Of a stretch of DNA of 64,000 nucleotides, positions 25,436-34,642 are shown one piece after another. A model generated the notes under the pieces. It had not been told where the DNA came from. It ran no database searches and saw only the letters and a program-made list of their open reading frames with translations. Source of the DNA: Hoeflea prorocentri. Lineage in GTDB: Bacteria > Pseudomonadota > Alphaproteobacteria > Rhizobiales > Rhizobiaceae. Within the stretch, counting starts at the first letter, position 1; each line of letters opens with the position of its first letter. The position numbers and the translations under genes are program-made. Where the stretch lies: assembly GCF_027944115.1 (NCBI RefSeq), contig NZ_JAPJZI010000001.1:3038001-3102000 (forward strand), read 5' to 3'.

Positions 25436-26524
25436 CTATCCGCAGACGGCGAATTTGATGCACATCGGCGTGCCGATTTCGATGTTTTCCGGGCCTGGGG
25501 TCAGCCTCCCGGTTTGTTCATCACGGGAGAAAACGGCGATGTGATCGGAATCCTGATTGGCTGAGAACACCCAGCGTCCGCAGGGACTCAATGCCAGTGC
25601 GCGGGGTGTCTGACCACCGCAGGGCGTGCTCTCCACATGTGTAAGCCTGCCATCCTCGCCGATCGCCAGAACGGCAATCGTGTCCTGCCCGCGATTGCCG
25701 ACATAGAGGAACCGGTCGTCCGGCGAAATCTGGATGTCCGAACAATGATTGCCGTCAGCAGCAACGCCCCGGACGGCGGAGACGGTCTCCACCAGTTCCG
25801 GGGTTTGCCCTGCCACAATGGACATGCTGGCAACCGTGCTGTTCAATTCTCCGGTAACAAACAGGCGTGTCCCGTCCGCCGTCCATGCCAGATGGCGCGG
25901 CCCCATGCCCTGCGGCATGTCGGTGGCCGATTCCAGTTCCAGATCCCCGTCCTTGCTCAAGTGGTAGAGCAGGATCTTGTCGATCCCGAGATCGGCGACG
26001 GCAACCCGTCCGTCAGGCATCTGGCGGATGAAATGAGCGTGGGATCGTTCCTGCCTTTCGGGATGTGTGCCCGAACCCTCATGGGCAGCGCTGGAGGAAG
26101 CGGGATGGATGCCTTCAGCTTCGGAGATCGGAAAAACGGCGACGGATTTGTTCGGCCCTTCCGCACCAAGCGCATAGTTGGTCACCAGAAGGTGCCGTCC
26201 GTCATTGCTGAGGGAATTGTGCGACGTGATGCTGCCACGGCTCGGAACAATATCGAGATGCGTGATTTCCGCCCCGTCCGGATCAAATTCAAAGGCCGTG
26301 ACATGGCCTTGCGCGCGCCCGAAAAGCTCCGAGTTTGCAAAAATACGCCGTCCGTCCTGTGTCGTGGACAGATAGGTGGGATTGTCGATCCCCTCGTAGC
26401 GCGCGACCAGCGCCGCCTTGCCCGTGGCCGCGTCGAAGCGGAGAACGGAGATGCCCTCGCCATTCGCTGTCGCAAAGTAAGGCGTCGGAACGTTGCAGCT
26501 GCCGACAAACATATGAAGAGACAT
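25436..26524 (-). CDS. lactonase family (6-phosphogluconolactonase-like beta-propeller) protein
   Basis: A 362-residue seven-bladed beta-propeller of the YbhE/Lactonase_7 type, with repeated blades such as 'PTYLSTTQDGRRIFANSELF', 'SHNSLSNDGRHLLVTNYALG', 'HLAWTADGTRLFVTGEL' and 'ALSPCGRWVFSANQDSDHIA'. It would open a sugar lactone to the free acid. No signal peptide is seen. It is the last gene of the minus-strand operon that starts with the ribose-type binding protein at 31141, tying it to uptake of the same sugar. Confidence 0.85.
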   Translation of the reverse strand: MSLHMFVGSCNVPTPYFATANGEGISVLRFDAATGKAALVARYEGIDNPTYLSTTQDGRRIFANSELFGRAQGHVTAFEFDPDGAEITHLDIVPSRGSITSHNSLSNDGRHLLVTNYALGAEGPNKSVAVFPISEAEGIHPASSSAAHEGSGTHPERQERSHAHFIRQMPDGRVAVADLGIDKILLYHLSKDGDLELESATDMPQGMGPRHLAWTADGTRLFVTGELNSTVASMSIVAGQTPELVETVSAVRGVAADGNHCSDIQISPDDRFLYVGNRGQDTIAVLAIGEDGRLTHVESTPCGGQTPRALALSPCGRWVFSANQDSDHIAVFSRDEQTGRLTPGPENIEIGTPMCIKFAVCG

Positions 26525-26544
26525 TGCTTGACCTCCTTATGCGC

Positions 26545-27495
26545 TCAGATCGCGGTGCGCAGATGCGCCTGGCGACCATAGATTGCCACCACGGCGACGA
26601 TCAACACACCGAGCAGCGCCTGTACGACCGATTGGTCGAAGCCGAGCCCGATCAGCACCGTGTTGAGTTGGGTGAGCACCAGTGCTCCGGCAACAGTGCC
26701 GGCAATGCCGCCCTGCCCGCCCGACAGTGCCGTGCCTCCGATCACCGCAGCCGCGATGGTCTGAAAGAGATAGTGCCGGCCGACATCGGCAAAGGCCGCA
26801 CCTGAAAAGCCCAGAAGCAGAATGCCGGTGACCGCGGCCAGACCTGCGGAGAGCCCGAAACAGAAGACCCAGACCTTCAAAGCGCTGATGCGCACCAGCG
26901 GTGCGGCGGTTGGATTGGCGCCATAGGCAAAGATACGGCGGCCCAACAGGGTGCGCCGCTCCAACAGGAACAGCAGCACGGCAAGCAACAATGCCGCCGG
27001 AACCAGCATCGGCACCGGGATCGGGCCGATGGACTGCCCGATCGATACAAACTCGCTGATATAGGCCGGCGCGCTGCCGGTCGGGTAGCCCCTGGTCCAC
27101 AACAGGACGCCGCCGAGAAGCGCCGTGCCCGTTCCCAGTGTGATGATCAGGGGATGTACCTTCAACAGCGACGAGATGGCACCATTGAATGCGCCGACGG
27201 CGATGCTCAAGACGAGGACGACGAGTATCGCAACGGGAAACGGCATGCCTTGTGAGGACAGTTGCGCCACCGCCACATTGGCAAAACCGACGACAAAGGG
27301 AATGGACAGATCAATGCCGCCGATGAGCATGACGATGGTCTGACCGGCAGCGGCGATGATCAGGAAGGACGCGATGACCAGCATCGCCCTGATAGAAAAG
27401 ACCGATGTGTAACCTTCAACCGTGGCCGCGCCGATGGCGAAAATCACAGCAACCATGCCATAGGCCAGAACCGTCTTGTTGGTGGTCATGCGCAT
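26545..27495 (-). CDS. ribose-type (CUT2) ABC transporter permease
   Basis: A 316-residue RbsC-family permease with about ten membrane segments. The family motif 'AAGQTIVMLIGGIDLSIPFV' lies about residues 50–70, and 'GGTALSGGQGGIAGTVAGAL' near the C-terminus is the conserved cytoplasmic loop. I take the ATG at 27495, which starts directly after the previous permease gene's stop; 27489 is also possible. With the permease at 27497 it would form a heterodimeric channel. Confidence 0.92.
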   Translation of the reverse strand: MRMTTNKTVLAYGMVAVIFAIGAATVEGYTSVFSIRAMLVIASFLIIAAAGQTIVMLIGGIDLSIPFVVGFANVAVAQLSSQGMPFPVAILVVLVLSIAVGAFNGAISSLLKVHPLIITLGTGTALLGGVLLWTRGYPTGSAPAYISEFVSIGQSIGPIPVPMLVPAALLLAVLLFLLERRTLLGRRIFAYGANPTAAPLVRISALKVWVFCFGLSAGLAAVTGILLLGFSGAAFADVGRHYLFQTIAAAVIGGTALSGGQGGIAGTVAGALVLTQLNTVLIGLGFDQSVVQALLGVLIVAVVAIYGRQAHLRTAI

Positions 27496-27496
27496 A

Positions 27497-28447
27497 TCAG
27501 CCGGCCCGCCTTGCTCTGAGTTTGTCTGCAATCACCTGCGAGTTCAGCGCCACCGCGACCACCAGCACCAGACCGTAGGTGATCTGCAGGAAGAAGGGCG
27601 ACACATTCAGATAGGTGATCAGGTTCTGGATGAGGAAGATATCCAGCGCGCCGAGGGCAGCGCCCGCAATGCCCCCTTTGCCGCCCGCCAGGCTGACCCC
27701 GCCAAGCGCCGCCGCGGCGATGGCCAGAAGCGTATAATTGGGGCCGACCTGCGCATCGGCTGAACCAAGCAGCGCGGTCAGCGAGATGGCGGCAAGCCCG
27801 GCAAAAAGCCCGCCCAGCACATAGGCCAGAAAGCGCACGCGAGCGACATTCAGCCCGGCTGCATAGGCCGCGCGGTCCTCGCCGCCGATGGTCATGATGT
27901 GCCCATGCAGCGGCGTTGACTTGACCGCCAGCCACAGTCCGGCGCCAGCCAGAAGCGGCAATATGGACCATTCTTCCGACAGGGACACCAGCCAGGACGG
28001 AACCGGGCCGATCGGCGACGGCAGGTACCAAGTCGCAATGCCGGCAAGCACCAGATAGGTCCCAAGCGTTGCGACAATGGGTTGGATGCGAAGGACGATG
28101 GCGAGAAATCCGTTCACCGCACCGCCGATGGCACCGACCGCAATCGCAAAGGGCACGATGATGAGGGGCGAGCTGATGCCGAGATCAAGGATCAGCCCCT
28201 TGACGGTGAGCACGGAGATCATGCCCATGAGCGGACCGATGGAGATGTCGATGCCTTCGCGACCGGCCAGAATGACCGGTGTTGCGGCCGCCGCAGCCAG
28301 TATCAACGGCGCGACGAGGCCAAGTGTTGTACCGAGATTATCAGGCGCAAACCGGTTCGGCGTCACCACCAGGGTGATCAGCATCAGGACCACAAAGAGG
28401 CCAAGGGCGAATTTGGCCTCCAGAAGGCTGGCCAGCGTTGATTTCAT
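27497..28447 (-). CDS. ribose-type (CUT2) ABC transporter permease
   Basis: A 316-residue RbsC-family permease, paralogous to the one at 26545. It carries 'ATPVILAGREGIDISIGPLM' and 'ALGGVSLAGGKGGIAGAALG' and about ten hydrophobic segments. The ATG overlaps the stop of the second ATPase half (ATGA), so the two are translationally coupled. Two permease genes rather than one is common in this subfamily when the pore is a heterodimer. Confidence 0.92.
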   Translation of the reverse strand: MKSTLASLLEAKFALGLFVVLMLITLVVTPNRFAPDNLGTTLGLVAPLILAAAAATPVILAGREGIDISIGPLMGMISVLTVKGLILDLGISSPLIIVPFAIAVGAIGGAVNGFLAIVLRIQPIVATLGTYLVLAGIATWYLPSPIGPVPSWLVSLSEEWSILPLLAGAGLWLAVKSTPLHGHIMTIGGEDRAAYAAGLNVARVRFLAYVLGGLFAGLAAISLTALLGSADAQVGPNYTLLAIAAAALGGVSLAGGKGGIAGAALGALDIFLIQNLITYLNVSPFFLQITYGLVLVVAVALNSQVIADKLRARRAG

Positions 28448-29205
28448 GCCGTCGCACCCTCACCCTGACCGAACATGGATTGCATCAGGCCGTCGAGCGA
28501 CAGCTCAGCCCGAGGCAGTGTGGAAAAAATGCCCGCATCGCGAAAAACCAGCACCTCATCGCACAGCTCCACCAACTCATCGAGCTCGGTGGAGAAGAGA
28601 ACGATGGTCATACCGAGTTCGTTCACCGCACGGCGGAAGTAGTCGTAAAGGGCATGGCGGGTCTGGATATCGACGCCGCGTGTCGGATCGTTCAGCAAAA
28701 GGACGCGCGGGTTCGCGGCCATGATGCGCGCCAGCAGAACCTTCTGCTGATTGCCGCCCGAAAGATTGCGGATCGGCGTGGTGTAGGATGCAAACGACAT
28801 GGAGAGTTCCTTTCGGAAGGCCTCCAGCTTTTCACGCACATGTTTCGAGCGGATCCAGCCACGCGGCGCGAATTCCTCAGCGCTGCCGAGCAGGAAATTG
28901 TCCGCCACGCCCAGCATCGGGAATATGCCGTTCTTTTTGCGGTCCGATGGCAGATAGGCCAGCCCCGCACGCCCGGCCTCGGCATAGGTCCGCACCGGCT
29001 GCCCGCCTTTCTCCGTCATCGCCTCGATCGACCCTTCGGGCGAGGCGTGCAGGCCGGCAAGCGCCTGTATGAAAAGATCCTGGCCGTGACCGTCGAGCCC
29101 GGCGAGGCCAACAATCCGGCCTGCCTCGATCTCCACATCGATCGGCGGGCTGTCCGGCTCCAGCCGCAACCCCGAAACCGAGAGGACCGATGGGCGATCA
29201 GACAT
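28444..29205 (-). CDS. ABC transporter ATPase, second half (NBD2) of a split RbsA-type protein
   Basis: A 253-residue domain equivalent to the C-terminal half of RbsA. The signature 'LSGGNQQKVLLARIM' is intact, but the Walker A position reads 'GLDGHGQDL' with no GKS/T, and Walker B is 'RVLLLNDPTRGVD' with Asp for the catalytic Glu. This is the degenerate site of the RbsA pair. The ATG at 29205 overlaps the stop of the first half by eight bases, in a different frame. It must pair with the NBD1 protein to make one active ATP site. Confidence 0.88.
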   Translation of the reverse strand: MSDRPSVLSVSGLRLEPDSPPIDVEIEAGRIVGLAGLDGHGQDLFIQALAGLHASPEGSIEAMTEKGGQPVRTYAEAGRAGLAYLPSDRKKNGIFPMLGVADNFLLGSAEEFAPRGWIRSKHVREKLEAFRKELSMSFASYTTPIRNLSGGNQQKVLLARIMAANPRVLLLNDPTRGVDIQTRHALYDYFRRAVNELGMTIVLFSTELDELVELCDEVLVFRDAGIFSTLPRAELSLDGLMQSMFGQGEGATA

Positions 29206-29938
29206 CAACCAGCTCCTGTGTGAGATGCGCCAGCAGCGTTGCCGGGTTGATGTCGGCTCCTTCAAGCTCGGCGATCAGAACCCCGTTTTGCATAACGTGC
29301 ACCTGATCGGAGAGTTCCACGATCTCCGGCATCCGGTGCGAAACAAAGACAACGGCGCTGCCGGCCTCGCAAAAGGCCTTCAGCGTGTCGAACAGTTTTC
29401 CGCGGTCGGCGAGATCCAGCGCCGCCGTCGCCTCGTCGAGGATCAGCACGTCGGGGCGCCGCGCCAGCCCGCGCGCAATCACAACAATCTGCTGCTCATG
29501 AAGCGGCAACTCCCCCGCCGGGCGATCAAGCGCAATCGACCTGTCCGTCAATTGCGCCAGTGTTTGCCGCGCAAGCTCTGTCTTTTCGTTCACACTCATG
29601 CAGCGGTGAAAAACACCGTCCTGCCCGAGAAGGATGTTGTCGAGAACCGAGCGGTTCGGGACAACCAGAACCTCCTGCAACACAATCGCAACGCCATGCG
29701 CCAGCATCATGCGCGGGTCAGGCACGCCCTGAATCAATTGCCCGCCGACACGGATTTCACCGTTGTCGGCGGGCAGAACACCGCAGAGCACCTTGGCAAG
29801 CGTGCTCTTTCCCGATCCGTTTTCCCCGAGAATGGTATGGATCCGGCCGGATTGGATATCGACCGAAACATCGCGCAGTGCCTGCGTCTCGCCGAAACGC
29901 TTCGACACGCCACGACAGCCAAGGAGAATCTTGTCCAT
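29198..29938 (-). CDS. ABC transporter ATPase, first half (NBD1) of a split RbsA-type protein
   Basis: A 246-residue domain equivalent to the N-terminal half of RbsA. Walker A is intact ('GENGSGKST', residues 38–46), Walker B is 'DVLILDEATAALD' and the switch His lies in 'VVFVSHRM'. The signature loop is degenerate ('GELPLHEQQIVVIARGL' instead of LSGGQ). Together with NBD2, whose signature is good and Walker A bad, this gives one functional composite ATPase site. RbsA proteins are normally a single chain of about 500 residues, so the split is notable. Confidence 0.88.
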   Translation of the reverse strand: MDKILLGCRGVSKRFGETQALRDVSVDIQSGRIHTILGENGSGKSTLAKVLCGVLPADNGEIRVGGQLIQGVPDPRMMLAHGVAIVLQEVLVVPNRSVLDNILLGQDGVFHRCMSVNEKTELARQTLAQLTDRSIALDRPAGELPLHEQQIVVIARGLARRPDVLILDEATAALDLADRGKLFDTLKAFCEAGSAVVFVSHRMPEIVELSDQVHVMQNGVLIAELEGADINPATLLAHLTQELVDV

Positions 29939-29962
29939 ACCTCTTCCCGCAGCCAGATGTGC

Positions 29963-31141
29963 TTAGTCGCAAGCTCCCGGCACATCGGCATAGTTCCAGC
30001 CCGGAGCCAGCTCGGAACTGTTGAAGTATGCATTCATAACTTCAGAAGGCACAGGGTCTTCCGGATTGACCGGGAAGATTTCCGCTGAATCCGGCTTCAT
30101 GCAATCGCCGTACCAGGCATCGAAAGATGACATGGGCACCTCCGGAATCGGGATCATCAGCGTGCTGAGCTTCGGCTCCTGACCGGACAGGATACGCGAC
30201 GACACGCGGAACAGGTTCTGTCCCATCCATTGCGGCAGCACCGCATGGCCCGTGAACTTGAACGCATCCGGATTGGCTTTCCAATAGCCAAGCGCGTCGC
30301 CGGTCACCGATCCGGTGATGACGGGGACCGGCCGGCCGGCCTGAGCGAATGCCTCGGCGATGACGCGGGTTTCCGATCCCGTGGTCCACACGCCGTCGAT
30401 CGGAGCTGGATTGGTAGCCAGTGTCTGCAGGATCACAGATTTCGTGACGCTAGGCGTCCAGTCGCCATTGACCATGCGAACGACCTTGACGTCCGGATAT
30501 TCGGCAAAGGCAGCCTGGGCGCCCTGACGCTGCTGATCGACAATGGAGACACCGGCAATGCCTTCAACCATGACGACATTGCCCTTGCCGCCGATGGCTT
30601 CGGCCAGGCTGCGCGCCATGTCGTAGCCCCATTTGTAGTAGTTCGAGTCGACATTTACCGCATTTGGTGAACTGACCGTCGAGGCTGCTGTCACAAACGG
30701 AATTCCGGCCTCTGCGGCGGCTTCAACGGCGGCATTCAGGCCCGTGGGTGAACCCGGAACCGAGGTGATGATGTCGCATTCGGCGTCGATCAGGCTGCGG
30801 ATGTTGGATATCTCCAGACCCACGTCGCCATTCGAATCCGTCATCTGGAAGGCTGAGACCTTGCCTTCGTCGATCAATCCCTGGACCAGTCGCTTGAGCT
30901 CGTTGGTCAGGGCCACACGCCACGGATTGCCCTGATAGCTTTCCGAGTGGCACCAAAGCACCGCACCGTCATTTTTTACTTTCGGCACCTTCGGCAGCCC
31001 GACCGGGGTTGCCGAATTCTCATATTCCGCCTGCAGACCGCTCGGCAGGGAACCAATAACATCGTCGACGCCCTCAGCTCCTGCCGAGACCGTCATGGCA
31101 GCCAGGGTGAAACCCACTGCGACGTGCCTGAACAATTTCAT
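29963..31141 (-). CDS. ribose-type sugar ABC transporter substrate-binding protein
   Basis: A 392-residue periplasmic protein with a signal peptide ('HVAVGFTLAAMTVSAGAEG') and a periplasmic-binding-protein type 1 (Peripla_BP_4) core: 'VLWCHSESYQGNPWRVALTN', 'LIDAECDIITSVPGSPTGLN', 'GIPFVTAASTVSSPNAVNVD' and 'PIDGVWTTGSETRVIAEAF'. It is longer than RbsB (about 300) but fits the longer sugar-binding relatives. It is first in the operon binding protein–NBD1–NBD2–permease–permease–lactonase, behind a promoter with an inverted-repeat operator. Confidence 0.9.
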   Translation of the reverse strand: MKLFRHVAVGFTLAAMTVSAGAEGVDDVIGSLPSGLQAEYENSATPVGLPKVPKVKNDGAVLWCHSESYQGNPWRVALTNELKRLVQGLIDEGKVSAFQMTDSNGDVGLEISNIRSLIDAECDIITSVPGSPTGLNAAVEAAAEAGIPFVTAASTVSSPNAVNVDSNYYKWGYDMARSLAEAIGGKGNVVMVEGIAGVSIVDQQRQGAQAAFAEYPDVKVVRMVNGDWTPSVTKSVILQTLATNPAPIDGVWTTGSETRVIAEAFAQAGRPVPVITGSVTGDALGYWKANPDAFKFTGHAVLPQWMGQNLFRVSSRILSGQEPKLSTLMIPIPEVPMSSFDAWYGDCMKPDSAEIFPVNPEDPVPSEVMNAYFNSSELAPGWNYADVPGACD

Positions 31142-31245
31142 GATCTACTCCTCCTGTTTTGATGCGCCTGCAGGTTTTCGTCTTGGGCGAAGTTACCCGG
31201 AAAACCGATCCCGATCTCCTGACAGGATCGATAGGCGACTATTTC

Positions 31246-31288
31246 GATTTATCAGCATTAAATTCACTTGTAAAACTAATTTTTACAT
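31246..31288 (-). promoter_or_regulatory. promoter and operator of the ribose-type ABC operon
   Basis: On the minus strand TTTACA (31274–31269) and TAAATC (31251–31246) are 17 bases apart. An inverted repeat, TGTAAAA-CTAAT-TTTTACA (31269–31287; 8-base arms if 31268 and 31288 are counted), covers the -35 box. Its AAA-N5-TTT core and spacing match the repeats at 35522 and 46080. The rest of the gap up to 31467 shows nothing I can support. Confidence 0.6.
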
Positions 31289-31467
31289 GTGGTTGAATAC
31301 GCCTATGAACAAAGTGCGCAAACAGTTGAAAAGGCAGCCATTGGTTGCCGCGAAGAAAACATCTCGACGCGCCAGAGCGATCCTTCGGCAATGTCTTTTG
31401 ATACAGGCGGCGGGCAGAGCCGTTCCGCAGGCGGCTCAGGAGTGCTGGCCGGTCAATGCAAGCAGCT

Positions 31468-32598
31468 TCAGTCCCGCGACCAGCCTATGGGCGTCTCGCC
31501 AAGATAGGGGGCAGGCCCGTGGGCGGACGGCCGACTTCCGTCGACACGGATCGGCGACAGGAGAGCGCCGATCTTTTGCCCTCCCCTTTCGGTCGCGCCG
31601 ATCATTCCGAGTTTCTGCAAAATGCCGGAATCAATCAATTCCTGCCAGTTCATGACCGGTGCCGCCCACATATCCGCTTCCGCGAGTTTGGCGATCCAGT
31701 AATCGGTCTTGTCCTGGACGATCCTGTCGGCAATGCGGGCGGCGATTTCATCTCGGTGACCGAAGGGATCGAGCGTGTCTGACGGAAACTCGAGCCCGAG
31801 ATTGCCGAACAATTCCGTCAGGTCATTCATGGCAATGGCAACGTGGCCGTCGGCCGTTTCATAGACGCCATAGGGCGCTGCGAGGAAAGCGTGCGCGGCA
31901 TTGTTGCTGGGGCGGGACGGCAAACGCTGACCGTCATTGAGGAATGTCGACAGCAACTCGAACTGGAGGTCGACGATGGCTTCCATAAGGCTTGTTTCCA
32001 CATGGCCGCCCTCGCCCGTCGTCCCGCGTCTGACAAGCAGCGCGAGAACACCCTGCGCCAGGGCGGCGCCTGCCAGGATATCGGCAACCGGAAGGCCGAT
32101 CGCCACCGGGCCATGCTGTTGAGCACCCGTCAGCCACATGACGCCGCTGCGCGCCTGTGCCAGTAAATCCTGTCCCGGCAGGGCGTCCCATTCATTGCCA
32201 CCGCCATAGCCGGACACAGACCCGTAAACCACTTTCGGATTTCGCTCGCGAACGGCGTCGTAGCCAAAGCCGAGCCGCTCAATCACGCCCGGGCGGAAAT
32301 TCTGAATCACCACGTCCGCTTCATCCACAAGCGCCCAGATCTTTTCACGATCCACCTCCGATTTCAGATCGACAGCCAGGGAGCGCTTGCCCCGGTTGAT
32401 GGCATGAAAGACGGTGCTTTCCCCATCGATCTGGACATCGGACACGTAGAGATAGCGTGACAGGTCTCCCTTGCCCTTGCGTTCCACCTTGATGACATCC
32501 GCTCCGAGGTCGGCAAGGCGGAGACTGGCGTACGGGCCGGCAAGGAACTGGCTGAAATCGAGGACTTTCAGCCCCGACAAAGGCGCAACCGCAGTCAA
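31468..32598 (-). CDS. CaiB/BaiF-family (class III) CoA-transferase
   Basis: A 376-residue family III CoA-transferase. The N-terminus reads 'GLKVLDFSQFLAGPYASLRL' and 'GADVIKVERKGKGDLSR'; the conserved 'VVIQNFRPGVIERLG' and 'VYGSVSGYG' follow, and the probable catalytic Asp lies in 'GLPVADILAG'. The start is a TTG at 32598 with AAGGAG eight bases upstream, and it overlaps the stop of the previous gene (TTGA). It would move CoA between organic acids. It is paralogous to the CoA-transferase at 44924. Confidence 0.88.
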   Translation of the reverse strand: MTAVAPLSGLKVLDFSQFLAGPYASLRLADLGADVIKVERKGKGDLSRYLYVSDVQIDGESTVFHAINRGKRSLAVDLKSEVDREKIWALVDEADVVIQNFRPGVIERLGFGYDAVRERNPKVVYGSVSGYGGGNEWDALPGQDLLAQARSGVMWLTGAQQHGPVAIGLPVADILAGAALAQGVLALLVRRGTTGEGGHVETSLMEAIVDLQFELLSTFLNDGQRLPSRPSNNAAHAFLAAPYGVYETADGHVAIAMNDLTELFGNLGLEFPSDTLDPFGHRDEIAARIADRIVQDKTDYWIAKLAEADMWAAPVMNWQELIDSGILQKLGMIGATERGGQKIGALLSPIRVDGSRPSAHGPAPYLGETPIGWSRD

Positions 32599-33740
32599 TG
32601 GACCACTCCTTTAAAACTCTCGGCAAAGGATCGATTGAGCGACTTTACGGCCTGCGGAACCGGTCTCTTGCCTGTGAGCGCTTCGTTGACGATCTCCGCA
32701 CCTTCCGCCTGAAACGCCATATAGCCGTCATGACGCGGTCTGAGCCAGGCTGCCTCATGGGTCAGGCGCGTGTTCCGGTAAGCATCCAGCACCGGCGCGT
32801 TGACCTCTTCGCTCGCCCAGGCAACCGCATTGCCCGGCTGGCCGTTGGATGCCGCATAGAGGCCGGACTGGCACTCGGCTCCCGCTGCCCAGGCGGCAAA
32901 TTGTGCGCAGAGTTCAGGCGACCCGGTCCGGCTTGAGACGGCAATTCCGGTGCCGCCGAGCGCCGAACCGACCGGCCCGGAACGCCCAAGAGCCGGGATA
33001 TCCGAAAAGGCCAGGCGGTTGGCGCGGTAGCCTTTGTTGGAATAGCCCTTGTAAAGATACGTCAACGGGGCAATTCGCAACGTGTTGTCCTCGGCCAAAC
33101 GATCCATGGCGGCAATGGGGTCCATGCCGAAACACTCCGGATCGATGTGGTCGCTCACCGCCTTTAACTCGGAAAAGACTTTGCCGAGCACATCTTCAGG
33201 CAGCAATCGGTCCTGTTCCGACCCGCAAGGGTGGCCGATGTTTCCGGCAAGGGTAAAGATGCAGATGAGTGAATGGGGAGGACGCATCGGGAGAATGACC
33301 GCTCTGTTCTTTGCAACCTCCTTTACGTCGGACCATGTCCCCACACGATTGCCAAGATCGGGCCGGTGGGCCTGAACCTGCGTCGCCGCGTCAACGGGCA
33401 GCGCCCACTGGTGACCGTCAATTGCATAGCTGATGAAGCTCTTTCCGACCGTTTCGTTGGCAAGGGCGGTCATGGCCGTTTTCGGAAGCAACTCGTCCAG
33501 TGCCAGCAGGCAGCCCTGACGGGCAACGGCTCCCACATGCGGATGGTCGATAATCAACAGATCGTAGTCGGCGGCAAGCTGGTCAACCGGTGTACTCTCA
33601 AAACCCTGCAGCGAACGTTTGTCCCAGGTGATTTTCACACCGGGATTTTGCTCCTCGAAGGCAGCCGACAGTGCGATCATCGGATCGTATCCGCGCGGGT
33701 CGGACCATGTCATTCCTTTAAGCGTATGCCTTGCATTCAT
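32595..33740 (-). CDS. solute-binding-protein homologue lacking a signal peptide
   Basis: A 381-residue protein with the fold signature of family 1 extracellular binding proteins: 'GMTWSDPRGYDPMIALSAAF', 'PGVKITWDKRSLQGFESTPV', 'YDLLIIDHPHVGAVA' and 'GHQWALPVDAATQVQAHRPD'. It begins 'MNARHTLKGMTW' with no hydrophobic export signal, and no better upstream start exists because the IclR stop is 36 bases before. It therefore probably stays in the cytosol, perhaps as a ligand sensor, a chaperone for an acyl substrate, or an enzyme partner of the coupled CoA-transferase. Confidence 0.75.
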   Translation of the reverse strand: MNARHTLKGMTWSDPRGYDPMIALSAAFEEQNPGVKITWDKRSLQGFESTPVDQLAADYDLLIIDHPHVGAVARQGCLLALDELLPKTAMTALANETVGKSFISYAIDGHQWALPVDAATQVQAHRPDLGNRVGTWSDVKEVAKNRAVILPMRPPHSLICIFTLAGNIGHPCGSEQDRLLPEDVLGKVFSELKAVSDHIDPECFGMDPIAAMDRLAEDNTLRIAPLTYLYKGYSNKGYRANRLAFSDIPALGRSGPVGSALGGTGIAVSSRTGSPELCAQFAAWAAGAECQSGLYAASNGQPGNAVAWASEEVNAPVLDAYRNTRLTHEAAWLRPRHDGYMAFQAEGAEIVNEALTGKRPVPQAVKSLNRSFAESFKGVVH

Positions 33741-33775
33741 CTTGTCTTTATTTGCCTTTCAATGTTCGGGTCTGC

Positions 33776-34594
33776 TTACGACCTCGCCGAGGCGCCCGCA
33801 CCGATTTTTTCCGATATTCGTTTGCCCGCTTCAATCAGCTCCGCCTTGCAGGCGTTGATATCGGGTTCGTCCACGGCCATGAGGCGGTTGACATAGGGGA
33901 TCGTCAAAGCAGCGGAGACTTCTCCCCCGTGGCCGAAGATCGGCACGGCGATGTTGTAAACGCCTTCGATGACCGGCGACGGGCTCTGACAAACGCCTGT
34001 ATCCTGGACCTGTTTCACCGACGCCTCGAAACGGTCGATGGTCTCGCGGCTTGCGTTGTCCGTCAGCGCATAGATTTTGTCGCGCCTGTCCGGCGCCAAC
34101 CGATGGGCGAGACAGGCGCCCGATGCAGTAAACATAAGCGGCACTCGCGCTCCAAGACGAACGGAAGTGATGTTGTTGCCTGGCGGGTCGACCTGCGCGA
34201 TGACGAGAATGTCGGTATCGTGCAGAATCGCCATGTGCAGCGACTGGTTGAGCTTGCGCGCAGTGTTTTCCATGATCTCGCCGGCAACTGCGGTCAGCCT
34301 TTTTGTCGGCGGATGACGATGGGACAATTCAAACATGCGCATGGTCAGCGAATAGCGTTCGCTATCCGCGTCCAGAAGGACGTAATTGCGATCCTGCAAA
34401 ACGGCCAGCATGCGATAGATTTCGCTGATGGATCGATCAAGGGCATGTGCGATCTCGGCCTTTTTCAGACCTGATGTCTGGCTTGCCAGCAATTCGAGTA
34501 TATCGAGCCCCTTGGACAGGGCCGGCGCGCTGTATTTTTCGGATCTCGCCGCCTCTTGCGCCCGCCCCTTCTTGTTCTGTTTGGTTTCTGTCAT
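33776..34594 (-). CDS. IclR-family transcriptional regulator
   Basis: A 272-residue regulator with an N-terminal winged HTH ('SKGLDILELLASQTSGLKKA', 'ALDRSISEIYRMLAVLQDRN') and the C-terminal IclR effector domain ('RLGARVPLMFTASGACLAHR', 'NIAVPIFGHGGEVSAALTIP'). I prefer the ATG at 34594 over the GTG at 34600. It lies centrally in the sugar-acid locus, between the hydrolase and the cytosolic binding-protein homologue, and is the best candidate to bind the inverted repeats at 31268, 35522 and 46080. Confidence 0.93.
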   Translation of the reverse strand: MTETKQNKKGRAQEAARSEKYSAPALSKGLDILELLASQTSGLKKAEIAHALDRSISEIYRMLAVLQDRNYVLLDADSERYSLTMRMFELSHRHPPTKRLTAVAGEIMENTARKLNQSLHMAILHDTDILVIAQVDPPGNNITSVRLGARVPLMFTASGACLAHRLAPDRRDKIYALTDNASRETIDRFEASVKQVQDTGVCQSPSPVIEGVYNIAVPIFGHGGEVSAALTIPYVNRLMAVDEPDINACKAELIEAGKRISEKIGAGASARS

Positions 34595-34642
34595 ACCCAC
34601 ACCGTGTTTCTGGTCGCTATCCCGGGGTTGTACTTCAACCCG

